Positions 54,926 through 64,000 of a stretch of DNA of 64,000 nucleotides are shown one piece after another. Source of the DNA: Lentzea fradiae (GTDB taxonomy: Bacteria > Actinomycetota > Actinomycetes > Mycobacteriales > Pseudonocardiaceae); assembly GCF_900100955.1 (NCBI RefSeq), contig NZ_FNCC01000002.1, positions 124,001 through 188,000 of the forward strand, written 5' to 3'. The stretch's first letter is position 1. Each line of letters begins with the position of its first letter. Position numbers and translations under genes: made by a program. A model generated the notes under the pieces. That model had not been told where the DNA came from. It was given only the letters and a program-made list of their open reading frames with translations, and made no database searches.

Positions 54926-56869
54926 GTGGCCAACCCGGACCTCGCCCGCATCGTCGCGGAGCACGACGAGGAGATGCCGTCGCGCTCGCTCTCACCCCGG
55001 TGGGAGCGGGCGCTGTGGATCGCCGGTCTGCTGATCGGGCTCCTCGTGCTGAAGCAGGTGTTCTTCCCGTTCGCCAAGGGAAGCCAGTACTACCTGATCA
55101 TCTTCCTGGCGGTGACCCTGCCGCTGGTGTTCCTCGCCTACGGCAAGGGACACGAGCCGCCCTGGTGGGACTGGCTGCTGGCGGCCGCCGCGTTCGCCGT
55201 CGGCTCCTACCCGCTGTTCGGCGGCTTCGACGAGTTCCTGAACCGGCAGGGCCAGCTCACGCCACTCGACGTCACGGCGGGCACGGTGCTGCTCGTGCTG
55301 ATCCTGGAGGCATGCCGGCGCACGACGGGCTGGGTGCTCCCGATCGTCTGCGTGGCGTTCATCGGCTTCGCCTACTACGGCGGGTTCCTGCCGCAGACGT
55401 GGTCGATCGCGCACTCCGGCGTCGACTTCTCGCAGATCATCAACGGTTTCTTCAACGACGCCAGCGGGTTCTACGGCACGCCGCTCGACGTCGCCGCCAC
55501 CTACATCGTGCTGTTCACGATCTACGGCGCGGTGCTGAACGCCTCCGGCGCGGGCAAGTTCTTCGTCGACGTCAGCTTCGCGGCGTTCCGCAAGTCGCGG
55601 ACCGCGCCCGGACGCACGGCGGCGACCGCGGGCTTCCTGCTCGGCACCGTCTCCGGCTCCGGCACGGCGACGACCGTGTCGCTGGGCGCCGTGACGTGGC
55701 CGATGCTGCAGAAGGCCGGGTACCCCAAGGAGAACGCGGGCGGCCTGCTCGCCGCGTCCGGCATCGGCGCGATCCTCTCGCCGCCCACCCTGGGCGCGGC
55801 GGCGTTCATCATCGCCGAGTACCTCCAGGTCTCCTACCTCGAAGTGCTGATCTGGGCGGTCGTCCCGACGCTGCTCTACTACCTCGGCATCGCGCTCGCC
55901 GTCGAGGCCGACGCCCGCCGGTTCGGCGCCAAGCCCGTCGACATCGACGTGCCGCGGTTCTGGGACGTGTTCAAGCTCGGCTGGTACCACTTCCTGTCGC
56001 TCGGGATCATCATCGTGTTCCTGGCGCTGGACATCCCCGTCTACAAGGCCGTCGTCTACGCGACCGGTGTCGCCGCGCTGTTCGCGCTGCTCAACCACCG
56101 CCGCGACTGGCCGAAGATGATCGCCGACGCCCTGTCCACCGGCGTGCGCTCGGCGTTCCCGGTGATCGCGGTGTGCGCCGCCGCCGGTGTCGTGACCTCG
56201 ACGATCACCAAGACCGGCCTGGGGCAAGCGCTTGCGGGCTCGCTGGTGGACCTGGCGTCCGCGCTCGCGCCGACCGAGACCGCGGTGTTGCTGCTGACGG
56301 CGGTGTTCGCGGCCGTCGCGGTGTCCGTGCTCGGCCTGGCCGTGCCGGTGACGGCGTCGTTCATCATCTCGTGGGTCGTGATCGGCCCCGCGCTGATCAC
56401 GCTGGGCGTCGAGCCCGCCGAGACCGCGATGTTCATCTTCTACTACGCGGTGCTGTCCGAGGTGACGCCGCCGACGGCGCTCGCCGCCGTGGCCGCCGCC
56501 GCCCTGACCGGCGGCGACGTGATGAAGACCATGTGGCAGACGTGGAAGTACACGCTGCCCGCGTTCCTCGTGCCGCTGGCGTTCGTCCTCACGGACGCCG
56601 GGTCCGCGCTGCTGTTGCGCGGGTCGTTGCTCGACTCGGCGTGGGCGTTCGGAGCGTCCGCGCTGGGAGTCGCCGCCCTCGCCGTGCTGACGGGCGGCTG
56701 GTTGTTCGGCCCCGCGCGCTGGCCGGAGCGCCTGCTCTGCGTGCCGGCCGCGGTGTTCCTGCTCTACCTGCAGCCGTTGACGATCGCCATCGGGGCCGCG
56801 TTCCTCGTGGTGGCCGTGGCGGTCCACCTGGTCACCCGTGGGAGGGTTCGTGATGCAGCAGCTGCGTAA
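54926..56869 (+). CDS. TRAP transporter fused permease (TAXI-type, DctQ-DctM)
   Basis: A 647-residue protein with about 17-18 helices. The N-terminal part (about residues 30-150) corresponds to the small DctQ unit and the rest to DctM; TAATAGFLLGTVSGSGTATTVSLGAV and LLAASGIGAILSPPTLGAAAF are the TRAP large-subunit motifs. Fused permeases pair with TAXI-family binding proteins, here the next gene. Transport is driven by an ion gradient, usually H+ or Na+, with an unknown substrate such as a dicarboxylate or amino acid. GTG start at 54926. Confidence 0.92.
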   Translation: MANPDLARIVAEHDEEMPSRSLSPRWERALWIAGLLIGLLVLKQVFFPFAKGSQYYLIIFLAVTLPLVFLAYGKGHEPPWWDWLLAAAAFAVGSYPLFGGFDEFLNRQGQLTPLDVTAGTVLLVLILEACRRTTGWVLPIVCVAFIGFAYYGGFLPQTWSIAHSGVDFSQIINGFFNDASGFYGTPLDVAATYIVLFTIYGAVLNASGAGKFFVDVSFAAFRKSRTAPGRTAATAGFLLGTVSGSGTATTVSLGAVTWPMLQKAGYPKENAGGLLAASGIGAILSPPTLGAAAFIIAEYLQVSYLEVLIWAVVPTLLYYLGIALAVEADARRFGAKPVDIDVPRFWDVFKLGWYHFLSLGIIIVFLALDIPVYKAVVYATGVAALFALLNHRRDWPKMIADALSTGVRSAFPVIAVCAAAGVVTSTITKTGLGQALAGSLVDLASALAPTETAVLLLTAVFAAVAVSVLGLAVPVTASFIISWVVIGPALITLGVEPAETAMFIFYYAVLSEVTPPTALAAVAAAALTGGDVMKTMWQTWKYTLPAFLVPLAFVLTDAGSALLLRGSLLDSAWAFGASALGVAALAVLTGGWLFGPARWPERLLCVPAAVFLLYLQPLTIAIGAAFLVVAVAVHLVTRGRVRDAAAA

Positions 56870-57833
56870 GTACGCGATCGGTGCGGTCGCACTGGCGCTC
56901 GTCGTGTCGGGATGTGGCGGCAAACGCACGCCCACCACGCCCGACGCGTCCGGCGGCACCGAGTCGTGCGAGGCGTCCGACGGCCGGATCACGATCGCCA
57001 CCGGCAACTCCGGCGGCGTCTACTTCGTCGTCGGCGGCGGCCTGGCCAAGCTGATCAGCGACAACTCGAAGCTCAAGGCGTCGTCGGCGGAGACCGGCGC
57101 GTCCGTGCAGAACATCCAGCAGCTCGTCAGCGGCACCTACGACATCGCGTTCTCCCTGGCCGACACCGCCGCGGACGCGGTCAACGGCACCGGCGCGTTC
57201 GACAAGAAGGAGAAGGTCGCCGCGCTCGCCCGCATCTACCCGAACTACACGCAGGTGCTGGTCAGGGCCGACTCCGGGATCAACTCCGTCGCCGACATGA
57301 AGGGCAAGCGGATCTCCACCGGCTCGCCGAAGTCGGGCACCGAGGTCATCGCGGGCAGGCTCCTCAAGTCCGCCGGCCTCGACATCGACAGCGACGTCCA
57401 GGCGCAGCGCCTCGACCTCACCAAGACCGCCGACGGCATGAAGGACGGCAGCATCGACGGCCTCATCTGGTCCGGCGGCCTGCCCACCCCGCAGATCACC
57501 GACATCACCACGTCCATGAAGGACAGGGTGAAGCTCATCGACATCACCCCGCTGCTGCCGGAGATGAAGAAGATCAGCCCCGTCTACGACACGGCGCCGA
57601 TCCCCGCCTCCACCTACGGCGTCGCCGAGGTGTCCACCATCGTGGTGCCCAACCTGCTGCTCGTGCGCGAGGACTTCGCGGCCAACAACGCCTGCGCCGT
57701 CACCAAGCTGATCTTCGACAAGAAGACCGACCTGGAGAAGGTGCACCCGGCCGTGAAGGACATCGCGAAGGACAAGGCCACCGCCACCGAGCCGGTTCCG
57801 CTGCACCCAGGGGCGAAGCAGGCGCTCGGCTGA
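56853..57833 (+). CDS. TAXI-family TRAP solute-binding lipoprotein
   Basis: A 326-residue binding protein. The lipobox is VSGC (Cys21). [22 protein letters not shown], then [23 protein letters not shown] are TAXI signatures. ATG at 56853 (or GTG 56850) follows GGGAGGG and overlaps the permease by 17 bp. With the permease it forms a complete TRAP-TAXI uptake system. The ligand is not predictable, but TAXI proteins often bind glutamate or similar compounds. Confidence 0.92.
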   Translation: MQQLRKYAIGAVALALVVSGCGGKRTPTTPDASGGTESCEASDGRITIATGNSGGVYFVVGGGLAKLISDNSKLKASSAETGASVQNIQQLVSGTYDIAFSLADTAADAVNGTGAFDKKEKVAALARIYPNYTQVLVRADSGINSVADMKGKRISTGSPKSGTEVIAGRLLKSAGLDIDSDVQAQRLDLTKTADGMKDGSIDGLIWSGGLPTPQITDITTSMKDRVKLIDITPLLPEMKKISPVYDTAPIPASTYGVAEVSTIVVPNLLLVREDFAANNACAVTKLIFDKKTDLEKVHPAVKDIAKDKATATEPVPLHPGAKQALG

Positions 57834-57849
57834 ACTACGCTGGGTCATC

Positions 57850-59106
57850 GTGCGCGTCCTGGTCATCGGGTCTGGAGCCCGTGAGCATGCCCTTGTCCTC
57901 GCGTTGTCACGCGACCCGCAGCTGACTGCCTTGGCGTGCGCGCCGGGCAACGCCGGGATCGCGGGACACGCCGAGATCTACGGTGTAGACGTCGCAGATG
58001 CCTCGGCGGTCGCCACCCTCGCGAAGGAGTGGAAGGCCGACCTCGTCGTCATCGGCCCCGAACAACCGCTGGTCGTCGGGGCCGCCGACGCCGTCCGCGC
58101 CCTCGGCATCCCGTGCTTCGGGCCGTCCAAGGCCGCGGCCTGCATCGAGGGGTCCAAGGCGTTCGCCAAGGACGTCATGAACGCGGCGGGGGTGCCCACG
58201 GCCCACAGCGAGGTCGTCGACAACCCGGCCCGCCTGGACGCCGCCCTCGCGCGGTTCGGCCCGACCTGGGTCGTGAAGGACGACGGTCTCGCGGCCGGCA
58301 AGGGCGTCGTCGTGACGTCCGACCTGGCCGCGGCCCGTGCCCACGCGATGACGCTGCTCGACGGCGGCCACCCCGTGCTGCTGGAGTCCTTCCTGGACGG
58401 ACCGGAGGTGTCGCTGTTCTGCGTCACCGACGGCACGTCCGTCGTCCCGCTCATCCCGGCGCAGGACTTCAAGCGGGTGGCCGACGGCGACGCCGGCCCC
58501 AACACCGGCGGCATGGGCGCCTACGCGCCACTGCCGTGGGCCCCCGAGGGCCTCGTCGAGGAGATCGTGACGCGGTGCGTGCAGCCGGTGGTCGACGAGC
58601 TGCGCGCCCGTGAGACCCCGTTCGTCGGCCTGCTGTACGCGGGTCTGGCGCTCACGTCCACCGGCGTGCAGGTCATCGAGTTCAACTGCCGCTTCGGCGA
58701 CCCGGAGACCCAGTCCGTGCTGGCGCTGCTGAAGTCGCCGATCTCCGCGCTGTTCCAGGCCGCGGCGACCGGGACGCTGTCCTCGCTGCCCGCGCTGGAG
58801 TGGGAGAAGGGCTACGCCGTGACCGTCGTCGTCGCGGCCGAGGGCTACCCGAACCGCCCGCGCACCGGTGACGTCATCACCGGCGCCGACGCCGAAGGCG
58901 TCCTGCACGCCGGCACGCGCCGCCGTGAGGACGGAGCCGTCGTGTCGGCCGGCGGGCGCGTGCTGTCCGTCGTGGGCACCGGCAAGTCGCTGGCCAAGGC
59001 TCGTGAGCGTGCCTACAAGCGGGTGGCCGACATCCACCTGACCGGCTCGCACCACCGTTCCGACATCGCCCTCAAGGCGGTCGACGGCAAGATCACGATC
59101 CCGTGA
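57850..59106 (+). CDS. purD: Phosphoribosylamine-glycine ligase
   Basis: A 418-residue ATP-grasp enzyme making GAR, the second step of purine synthesis. [15 protein letters not shown] is the N-terminal motif; [15 protein letters not shown] and EEFLD-like [10 protein letters not shown] belong to the ATP-grasp core; [15 protein letters not shown] is the metal-binding end. GTG at 57850. Its stop codon overlaps the ADP-ribosylglycohydrolase start. It consumes glycine, the product of glyA in this window. Confidence 0.97.
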   Translation: MRVLVIGSGAREHALVLALSRDPQLTALACAPGNAGIAGHAEIYGVDVADASAVATLAKEWKADLVVIGPEQPLVVGAADAVRALGIPCFGPSKAAACIEGSKAFAKDVMNAAGVPTAHSEVVDNPARLDAALARFGPTWVVKDDGLAAGKGVVVTSDLAAARAHAMTLLDGGHPVLLESFLDGPEVSLFCVTDGTSVVPLIPAQDFKRVADGDAGPNTGGMGAYAPLPWAPEGLVEEIVTRCVQPVVDELRARETPFVGLLYAGLALTSTGVQVIEFNCRFGDPETQSVLALLKSPISALFQAAATGTLSSLPALEWEKGYAVTVVVAAEGYPNRPRTGDVITGADAEGVLHAGTRRREDGAVVSAGGRVLSVVGTGKSLAKARERAYKRVADIHLTGSHHRSDIALKAVDGKITIP

Positions 59107-60011
59107 GCCTCCTCGGGAGCGTGCTGGGCGGCGCCGTCGGTGACGCCTTCGGCGCACCGGTCGAGTTCTCGACGATCGCCGACATCCGCCGCCTGCACGG
59201 CCCCGAGGGTGTCGTCGACCTCCCCGTGCTGGAGATCACCGACGACACCCAGATGGTCCTCTTCACCCTGGAGGGCCTCCTCCTGGCGCGGGAACGCGGC
59301 CTCGACCCGCTCGTGACCGTGCGGGCCGCCTACGCGCGCTGGCTGCACACGCAAGGCGGCCCGCCGGTCGAGGACGACGGCTGGCTCATGTCGGACCGGC
59401 GCCTGCACTCACGGCGCGCGCCGGGCCACACGTGCCTGACCGCGTTGAAGCACAACGAGAAGAACAACTCGAAGGGCTGCGGCGGCGTCATGCGCGCCGC
59501 CCCCGTCGCGGTGTGGTCGACCGACCTCCGCGAGGTCTTCGAGCTGGCCGTCGGCACGGCGAAGATGACGCACCACCACCCCAGCGGCTACCTGTCCGCG
59601 GGCGTACTGGCGGCGATCGTGCGAGCCCTCCTCGACGGAGCCGACCTCCCGTCCGCCGTGGCCGTCGCCAGGGCGGAGCTCGTCCGCTGGGACGGCCACG
59701 AGGAGCAGACCACCCTGCTGGACAAGGCGACGCGCCTCGGCCCCCTGACCCCCGAACAGGTCGAGTCCGAGCTGGGCGGCGGCTGGGTCGGCGAAGAGGC
59801 CCTGGCCATCGGCCTGCACGCCGCCCTGGTGGGCGACAGCTTCCCCGACGCCGTCCGCCGCGCCGTGAACCACTCCGGCGACAGCGACTCCACGGGGTCG
59901 ATCTGCGGCAACATCCTCGGCGCCCGCGACGGCGTCGCCGTCATCCCCGAGTCGTGGCTGTCCGTCCTCGAACTGCGCGACCTGACCGAACGCCTCGCGC
60001 TGTCCTGGTGA
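59103..60011 (+). CDS. ADP-ribosylglycohydrolase (DraG/ARH) family protein
   Basis: A 302-residue all-helical ARH-type hydrolase. [18 protein letters not shown] starts the fold. ITDDTQM binds the two-metal site, with the three acidic residues split between TDDTQ and [19 protein letters not shown] (D-S-D). Members remove ADP-ribose from proteins, nucleic acids or metabolites. GTG overlaps the purD stop codon, so production is coupled to purine synthesis. The exact substrate is unknown. Confidence 0.93.
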   Translation: MSLLGSVLGGAVGDAFGAPVEFSTIADIRRLHGPEGVVDLPVLEITDDTQMVLFTLEGLLLARERGLDPLVTVRAAYARWLHTQGGPPVEDDGWLMSDRRLHSRRAPGHTCLTALKHNEKNNSKGCGGVMRAAPVAVWSTDLREVFELAVGTAKMTHHHPSGYLSAGVLAAIVRALLDGADLPSAVAVARAELVRWDGHEEQTTLLDKATRLGPLTPEQVESELGGGWVGEEALAIGLHAALVGDSFPDAVRRAVNHSGDSDSTGSICGNILGARDGVAVIPESWLSVLELRDLTERLALSW

Positions 60012-60860
60012 TCAGCTGGTCACCGGGATCCAGAGCTCGGCCCTGGCGTTGTCCCCGTCGATCTCCGTCCGCAACATCGACGGCCCCTCGACGCTCTGGT
60101 AGCTGTTCGACGGGAACCACTGCGTGTAGACGTCCCGCCACATGTACTGGATCGTCTCCGGATACGGACCCTCGGTCGTGAACACCGCCCACGTGTTCTT
60201 GGGCACCGTCATGACCTCCATGTCCTCCGGCGCGTCCCGGCTCGTCACCACCCCCTGGAAGTAGTCGAGCCGATCACCCTCCTCGACCCCCTCCTGGTTG
60301 AACGTGAGCGCCAGCAACCCGGCCGGCTCCCCGTCGCTCAGCTCCTTCATCCGCTCCAGCGTCGGCCTCCCGATCCCCTTCACGAACTCGACGATCGCGG
60401 GGTTCTGCCCGACGTGCACCAACGGCACCCGAGTCCCCCGCCCGACGACCCGGAGCTCGTCCTTCTCCACAATCCGGTACTCCATGCCCGCACTCCCTTC
60501 GACAACCAGCTTGAACGTGAGAACCTGCTGCGACCGCAACGGCTTCCGGCCGGCCCGGGCCTCCTGCGGCCCGACCCCGTGCATCGCCTTGAACGCCCTG
60601 GCGAACGCCTCGTTCGACCCGTAACCCCACCGCACAGCGATGTCCAGCAACGAGTCCTGTCCACTGAGGACCTCGGCGCCCGCCTTGGTGAGCCGCCGGC
60701 GCCGCACGTACTCACTCAGCGGAACCCCGGCCAACGCACTGAACAACCGGCGCAAGTGGTACTCACTGGTCCCCGCGATCCGCGCGAGCACCTTGACGTC
60801 GACCTCACCGTCGAGGTCCTCCTCGATGCGGGCCATTGCCTCGTTGAGTCGCTCCAGCAC
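60012..60860 (-). CDS. AraC-type regulator with GyrI-like effector domain
   Basis: A 282-residue Rob/SoxS-type protein. AraC HTH pair (about residues 10-110) with LARIAGTSEYHLRRLFSALAGV and DIAVRWGYGSNEAFARAFKAMHGVGP; the C-terminal half (about 125-282) is a GyrI-like ligand-binding domain, ending in an SH-fold with WFPSNSYQSVEGPS. It probably senses a hydrophobic or cationic drug and activates efflux or stress genes. GTG at 60860. No obvious target is adjacent. Confidence 0.9.
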   Translation of the reverse strand: MLERLNEAMARIEEDLDGEVDVKVLARIAGTSEYHLRRLFSALAGVPLSEYVRRRRLTKAGAEVLSGQDSLLDIAVRWGYGSNEAFARAFKAMHGVGPQEARAGRKPLRSQQVLTFKLVVEGSAGMEYRIVEKDELRVVGRGTRVPLVHVGQNPAIVEFVKGIGRPTLERMKELSDGEPAGLLALTFNQEGVEEGDRLDYFQGVVTSRDAPEDMEVMTVPKNTWAVFTTEGPYPETIQYMWRDVYTQWFPSNSYQSVEGPSMLRTEIDGDNARAELWIPVTS

Positions 60861-61038
60861 GACCCCAACGCTATGGGCCCACCAGCCCCCGCACCCGACA
60901 TCCCGTGCCCGGTCCGGTCGCCTCCGCCGGGAACCACTAGCACGTGGAGTTCGTCCAACCACAGGTGTGCACCACGCGGGCGTTGGTAACCTGCGAAGTG
61001 GGACCGAACCGTTACCGACCGTACGGGGGTAGGACGTC

Positions 61039-61488
61039 GTGACACAGGAGAACGCGGGGGCGGATGCCGTTCTCGGTGCCGCCGCGGGACTGGCTGGCGG
61101 CGCGGTGGCAGGCGCGGTCAACGCCTTCGCGGCCGCCTCGGCGGTGATGGACAAGATCGCTGCCGCTTCGTCGACCCAGAAGTTCCACGTCGAGAAGGAC
61201 ACGGTCCTGCAGGCGGGCAAGGTCATCCACGACCAGTGGCTCATGCTCGACGAGCTCTACCTCGACCGGGTGGAGAAACTTCGCATCAAGTTCGTCGGTG
61301 ACAAGGTGACGGGGGATGTAGTCGAGGCGTGGAACGACAGGCTCGTCTTCCACTCCGATTCGTATGCCAATCGGATCAAGGCGTACGTCGACAGCCTGAA
61401 GAGCCTTTCCGACCAGTTGAGGACTTCTGCGGAGCAGTACGGTTTCACCGACGAAGAGATCCAGACGACGTTCAGGCCGAAAGAGTGA
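61039..61488 (+). CDS. Helical type VII secretion locus protein
   Basis: A 149-residue, all-helical protein of the size of ESX substrates or their partners. A Gly/Ala-rich N-terminus (GAAAGLAGGAVAGAVNAFAAASAVM) is followed by amphipathic helices with FHVEKDTVLQAGKVIHDQWL and YANRIKAYVDSLKSLSDQLR. No exact WXG motif is seen. Context with DUF3558, PPE-like and EspG genes supports a type VII secretion role. GTG start follows GGGGGTAGG. Confidence 0.75.
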   Translation: MTQENAGADAVLGAAAGLAGGAVAGAVNAFAAASAVMDKIAAASSTQKFHVEKDTVLQAGKVIHDQWLMLDELYLDRVEKLRIKFVGDKVTGDVVEAWNDRLVFHSDSYANRIKAYVDSLKSLSDQLRTSAEQYGFTDEEIQTTFRPKE

Positions 61489-61490
61489 AG

Positions 61491-62078
61491 ATGCGCTTCT
61501 CAAAGCTGGCAACCGCGATGATCATCGCGGTTGCTGTGTCGGCCTGTACGACCACTGGAGAAACCGGGAAGCCGACACCGGCTCCGTCGGCGGATTCCAC
61601 AGCGACGGATCCGACCGGAGGTCTGCCTGCGCGACCGGCCAGCCTGAAGGTCGACGCGGCAGACGCCTGCAAGTTGCTGACGGCTGATCAGATGAGCCAG
61701 ATAGATCTGCGCGTCGCCGAGCCCAAGAAGATGGACCTGGTCGAAGGACAGGAATCTTCCGGGTGCCAGTACCGCGGCAACGGTGGATTCGGTTACACGG
61801 TCGGTGCTGTCACGCACAAGGGCGTTTCCTACTGGCTCGAAGGCGACGGAAACGTCGAGACGAAGGTTGTCAAGGTCGCTGACTACGGTGCTGTCGAGAT
61901 CCAGCTCAAAGGTGGGTCCGGGTTCGACTGCTCCGTGGCCGTCGACGTGGCTGAGGGTCAGCAGCTCATGGTCAGCTACATCCCGACCACCACCACGGAA
62001 AAAGATCAGGCCACCTTGTGCGGAAAGGCCGAGAAGGCCGCCGGATTCGCGCTCGCGACGCTCAAGACATTGAAGTGA
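61491..62078 (+). CDS. DUF3558 family lipoprotein
   Basis: A 195-residue lipoprotein: lipobox VSAC (Cys19), a Thr/Pro/Ser-rich linker and a compact domain with ADACKLLTADQMSQIDL and CQYRGNGGFGYTV, the DUF3558 signatures with two conserved Cys pairs. DUF3558 genes regularly neighbour ESX accessory genes in Pseudonocardiales. It starts 2 bp after the preceding stop codon. Role is unknown. Confidence 0.92.
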   Translation: MRFSKLATAMIIAVAVSACTTTGETGKPTPAPSADSTATDPTGGLPARPASLKVDAADACKLLTADQMSQIDLRVAEPKKMDLVEGQESSGCQYRGNGGFGYTVGAVTHKGVSYWLEGDGNVETKVVKVADYGAVEIQLKGGSGFDCSVAVDVAEGQQLMVSYIPTTTTEKDQATLCGKAEKAAGFALATLKTLK

Positions 62079-62087
62079 GGGGGAGCC

Positions 62088-63374
62088 ATGTCGTCGTATC
62101 GGCAGCTCACTGACTGGAACTTCGACGGTTGGTCCAACCAGCAGCTCGCGAATGAGGTCCAGAAGCTCTCGAGCAGCACGATCGCATCCAGGTTCGGCGA
62201 AGCGTCCGCAGCGTTGCGTGAACTCGCCAGCGCGCTGGAGCACGTCGACTCCACGATCCGGACCCAGCTCAAGGACCTCAAGATCGACTGGGGCGGCGCC
62301 GCGGGCGAGAAGAGCCAGGAGAAGACGGAAGTGGTCGCTGTCGGCATCGACGACGGCAGCCAGGCGTCGGAACAGAACTCCCAGGCGATGACGCAGCAGG
62401 GCGAGAGCACGAGCACCGCCCGCTACAGCACCCCTCCTGCCCAGGACCTGCGCGGCGACACCGAACGCAACTTCGGCGACAAGGTCGCCGGCCTGATCGG
62501 CATCGAGACGGACCACGCCGCCGAGGTCCAGCAGACCAACCAGGCCCGCCAGCAGGCCATCGACAGCCTCAACGGCTACGTCTCCAACAGCCAGGGCTCT
62601 CTCGACGGCTTCCGCGCCCCCGACAAGGCCCCCGACATCATCGTCACCAGCGGCGCCGTCGCGCCGTCCGTCGGCACGCCGGTCGGGCAGCCCCAGGTCG
62701 GCACGCCCGGCTTCCCCGGCAGCGGACCGGCGTTCACCGGCACGCCCGGCAGCCCCGGCACGCCCGGCGGTGTCCCGCTCGCTCCGGCTCCCGGCCTCCC
62801 CGGCAACACCACCGGCATCCTCCCCGGCACCGGCACGCCCGGTCCGATCGCGACCGGTCCCGGCCTGCCCAAGCCGTTCGTCGGCCCGTCGATCGTCGGC
62901 ACGGCCGCGACCGCCGCGGCGACCGGTCTCGCCGGTGCGACGACCGGTGCTCGCGGGCCGCAGGTCGTCGGTGGTGGACGTGGTCCCAGCCAGGCGCCCA
63001 AGACCCCCATCGCGCCCACCGGGCCGAAGGGTGCGCCCAGCACGATCGGCGGCAAGGCCGGCGGTGGCGCGGGCGGCGCAGGTGCCGGTGGCGCGGGTGC
63101 CTCCGGCCGCGTGCCCGGTGCCGCGGTGACGCCCGGTGGTGCGAGTGGCGTCGGGCCCGACGCCAACCGTTCCGGTGCGGCGGCCGGTGCCAAGGGCGGC
63201 CCGGCCGGTCGTGGTGGTGGCTCGCTCATGTCCCCCGCGGCCAGCGCGGCGAAGGGCGGAGGCGACGAGGACAGCGAGCACGTGCGCAAGTACGGTGTCG
63301 ACTCCGACGAGATGTTCGGCGACGATCGCATGGTGGTCCAGTCCGTCATCGGCGAAGACCCGAAGGACAAGTAG
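62088..63374 (+). CDS. PPE-domain-like type VII secretion substrate
   Basis: A 428-residue protein. The helical N-terminal domain (about residues 1-180) has DGWSNQQLANEVQKL and DWGGAAGEK, a W-x-G-like element that fits the PPE/WXG fold. The long middle (about 185-400) is Gly/Pro/Thr/Ala repeat-rich and low in complexity. The C-terminus is acidic (GGDEDSEHVRKYGVDSDEMFGDD), resembling the secretion or EspG-interaction tail of PPE-type proteins. It is probably exported by an ESX system; the receptor is unknown. Confidence 0.82.
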   Translation: MSSYRQLTDWNFDGWSNQQLANEVQKLSSSTIASRFGEASAALRELASALEHVDSTIRTQLKDLKIDWGGAAGEKSQEKTEVVAVGIDDGSQASEQNSQAMTQQGESTSTARYSTPPAQDLRGDTERNFGDKVAGLIGIETDHAAEVQQTNQARQQAIDSLNGYVSNSQGSLDGFRAPDKAPDIIVTSGAVAPSVGTPVGQPQVGTPGFPGSGPAFTGTPGSPGTPGGVPLAPAPGLPGNTTGILPGTGTPGPIATGPGLPKPFVGPSIVGTAATAAATGLAGATTGARGPQVVGGGRGPSQAPKTPIAPTGPKGAPSTIGGKAGGGAGGAGAGGAGASGRVPGAAVTPGGASGVGPDANRSGAAAGAKGGPAGRGGGSLMSPAASAAKGGGDEDSEHVRKYGVDSDEMFGDDRMVVQSVIGEDPKDK

Positions 63375-63380
63375 AAACCG

Positions 63381-64000
63381 TTGAGCGCACCGAGTTCTGT
63401 GGTTCTGTCCACAGTGGAGTTCGCCGTGGTCTGGGAGGCGCAACGCCTCCCGGCCGCGCACGTCGCGCTGGACACGCGGATCCCGTCCATCACCCACACC
63501 GAGAAGGCCGAGGTGGTGAAGCGGGCCTGGGAGTCGCTCGAGTCGCGCGGCCTGGCCCGCAACGGCCGGGTCGTCCCCGAGCTCGCCGACGGGTTCGCGC
63601 TGCTCGGGAACCACCAGGTGGCGGTCGACCTGTGGATCTGGGCCGACCGGCAGATCAGCGGCCTTGCCGCCGCGATCGGCGACGAGGCGATCCTCGCCGT
63701 GCAGGACCGCGACGAGATGTGGCTGATCGAAGCCCGCGGCACGGCTCTCGCGGAGGCCGCGGTGTCGGTCGCTGGCGAGATGCCCGCCGGGTTCGGCCGC
63801 TCGATCAGCCTGCCCTACGACGACCTGGTGGCCGCGGCCAAGGACGTCGGGCTCGACGCCCAGCGCATGATCACCACGTTGGAACGTCAGGGAATGCGCC
63901 TCGGTGACGCTCAGGAGCTCGCCGGGATGCTCGACGGCATCTCCACCCGCGGCCAGTTCGGCGCGCAGCGGAACGGACGGCGCGCCGGCCGCGTGGTCTC
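63381..64000 (+). CDS. EspG-family ESX secretion-associated chaperone, partial
   Basis: At least 206 residues reading off the right edge. TTG at 63381 is the first start; GTG at 63399 is the alternative. VEFAVVWEAQRLPAAHVALDTR at the N-terminus and the ensuing QVAVDLWIWADRQISGLAA match EspG, the cytosolic chaperone that binds the PE/PPE heterodimer tip and delivers it to the ESX machinery. It follows the PPE-like gene by 6 bp, as in actinobacterial ESX loci. Confidence 0.9.
   Translation, partial: MSAPSSVVLSTVEFAVVWEAQRLPAAHVALDTRIPSITHTEKAEVVKRAWESLESRGLARNGRVVPELADGFALLGNHQVAVDLWIWADRQISGLAAAIGDEAILAVQDRDEMWLIEARGTALAEAAVSVAGEMPAGFGRSISLPYDDLVAAAKDVGLDAQRMITTLERQGMRLGDAQELAGMLDGISTRGQFGAQRNGRRAGRVV

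Overview
The window is high-GC DNA (about 70 %) with many GTG/TTG starts, tightly overlapping genes and HspR-type heat-shock control. These features, plus a type VII (ESX) accessory locus with DUF3558, PPE-like and EspG proteins, LAXTG surface proteins, F420/LLM oxidoreductases and a GH76 mannanase-like protein, point to an actinomycete of the Pseudonocardiales (Lentzea/Saccharothrix/Amycolatopsis type). It looks like an ordinary chromosomal segment: I see no IS element, prophage, CRISPR array, rRNA or tRNA. From memory, the housekeeping backbone matches the gene neighbourhood Rv0338c-Rv0385 of Mycobacterium tuberculosis (etfD, dnaK-grpE-dnaJ-hspR, purA, DUF3151, fba, DedA, GH76, SpoU methylase, pyrE, Rv0383c-like protein, clpB, flavohaemoglobin), rearranged and interleaved with accessory genes.

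Layout. 1-3.7 kb: end of a cation-diffusion facilitator, two secreted SdrD_B-type proteins with LAXTG sortase signals, and a small holin-4-like membrane protein. 3.8-8.6 kb: EtfD-like membrane Fe-S oxidoreductase, SMR efflux pump with its TetR, a hypothetical protein and a DUF4097 lipoprotein. 8.7-13 kb: heat-shock operon dnaK-grpE-dnaJ-hspR behind two HAIR operators. 13-18 kb: reductase/TetR pair, glyA with a ZTP riboswitch, flavohaemoprotein and a divergent PNPOx-like protein. 18-27.4 kb: DHA2 exporter, VOC protein, clpB with a HAIR operator, Rv0383c-like protein, SDR, pyrE, DUF2784, TrmH-type methylase, GH76. 27.4-38.5 kb: LacI/isomerase with two kinases, two DedA proteins, a GlcD-like flavoprotein, an amidohydrolase, a TetR remnant, nagA with a ROK kinase behind a DasR-like site, and a SigE-family sigma factor. 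38.5-48.6 kb: oxidoreductases, fba, NmrA/HxlR pair, membrane proteins, DUF3151, FUSC, a secreted HNH nuclease and an Rv0358-like protein. 48.7-60.9 kb: purA, sulfonate cassette ssuCBAD, a secreted GDPD, a TRAP-TAXI transporter, purD with a coupled ADP-ribosylglycohydrolase, and an AraC/GyrI regulator. 61-64 kb: a type VII secretion accessory locus running off the right edge.

The genes form several functional circuits. HspR probably represses its own operon and clpB. A ZTP riboswitch links glyA to purine/one-carbon status, in a window that also carries purA and purD. NagA and the ROK kinase fit amino-sugar recycling under a GntR/DasR-type operator. The ssu genes are for sulfur scavenging. The most unusual signals are three DnaA-box-like 9-mers spaced exactly 21 bp inside the 3' end of an exporter gene, 17-bp repeats in front of a TetR gene, a purA terminator whose arm contains the first possible start codon of the sulfonate permease, and an uncharacterised LacI/isomerase/two-kinase cassette. 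I did not find a wholly new defence or mobile system.
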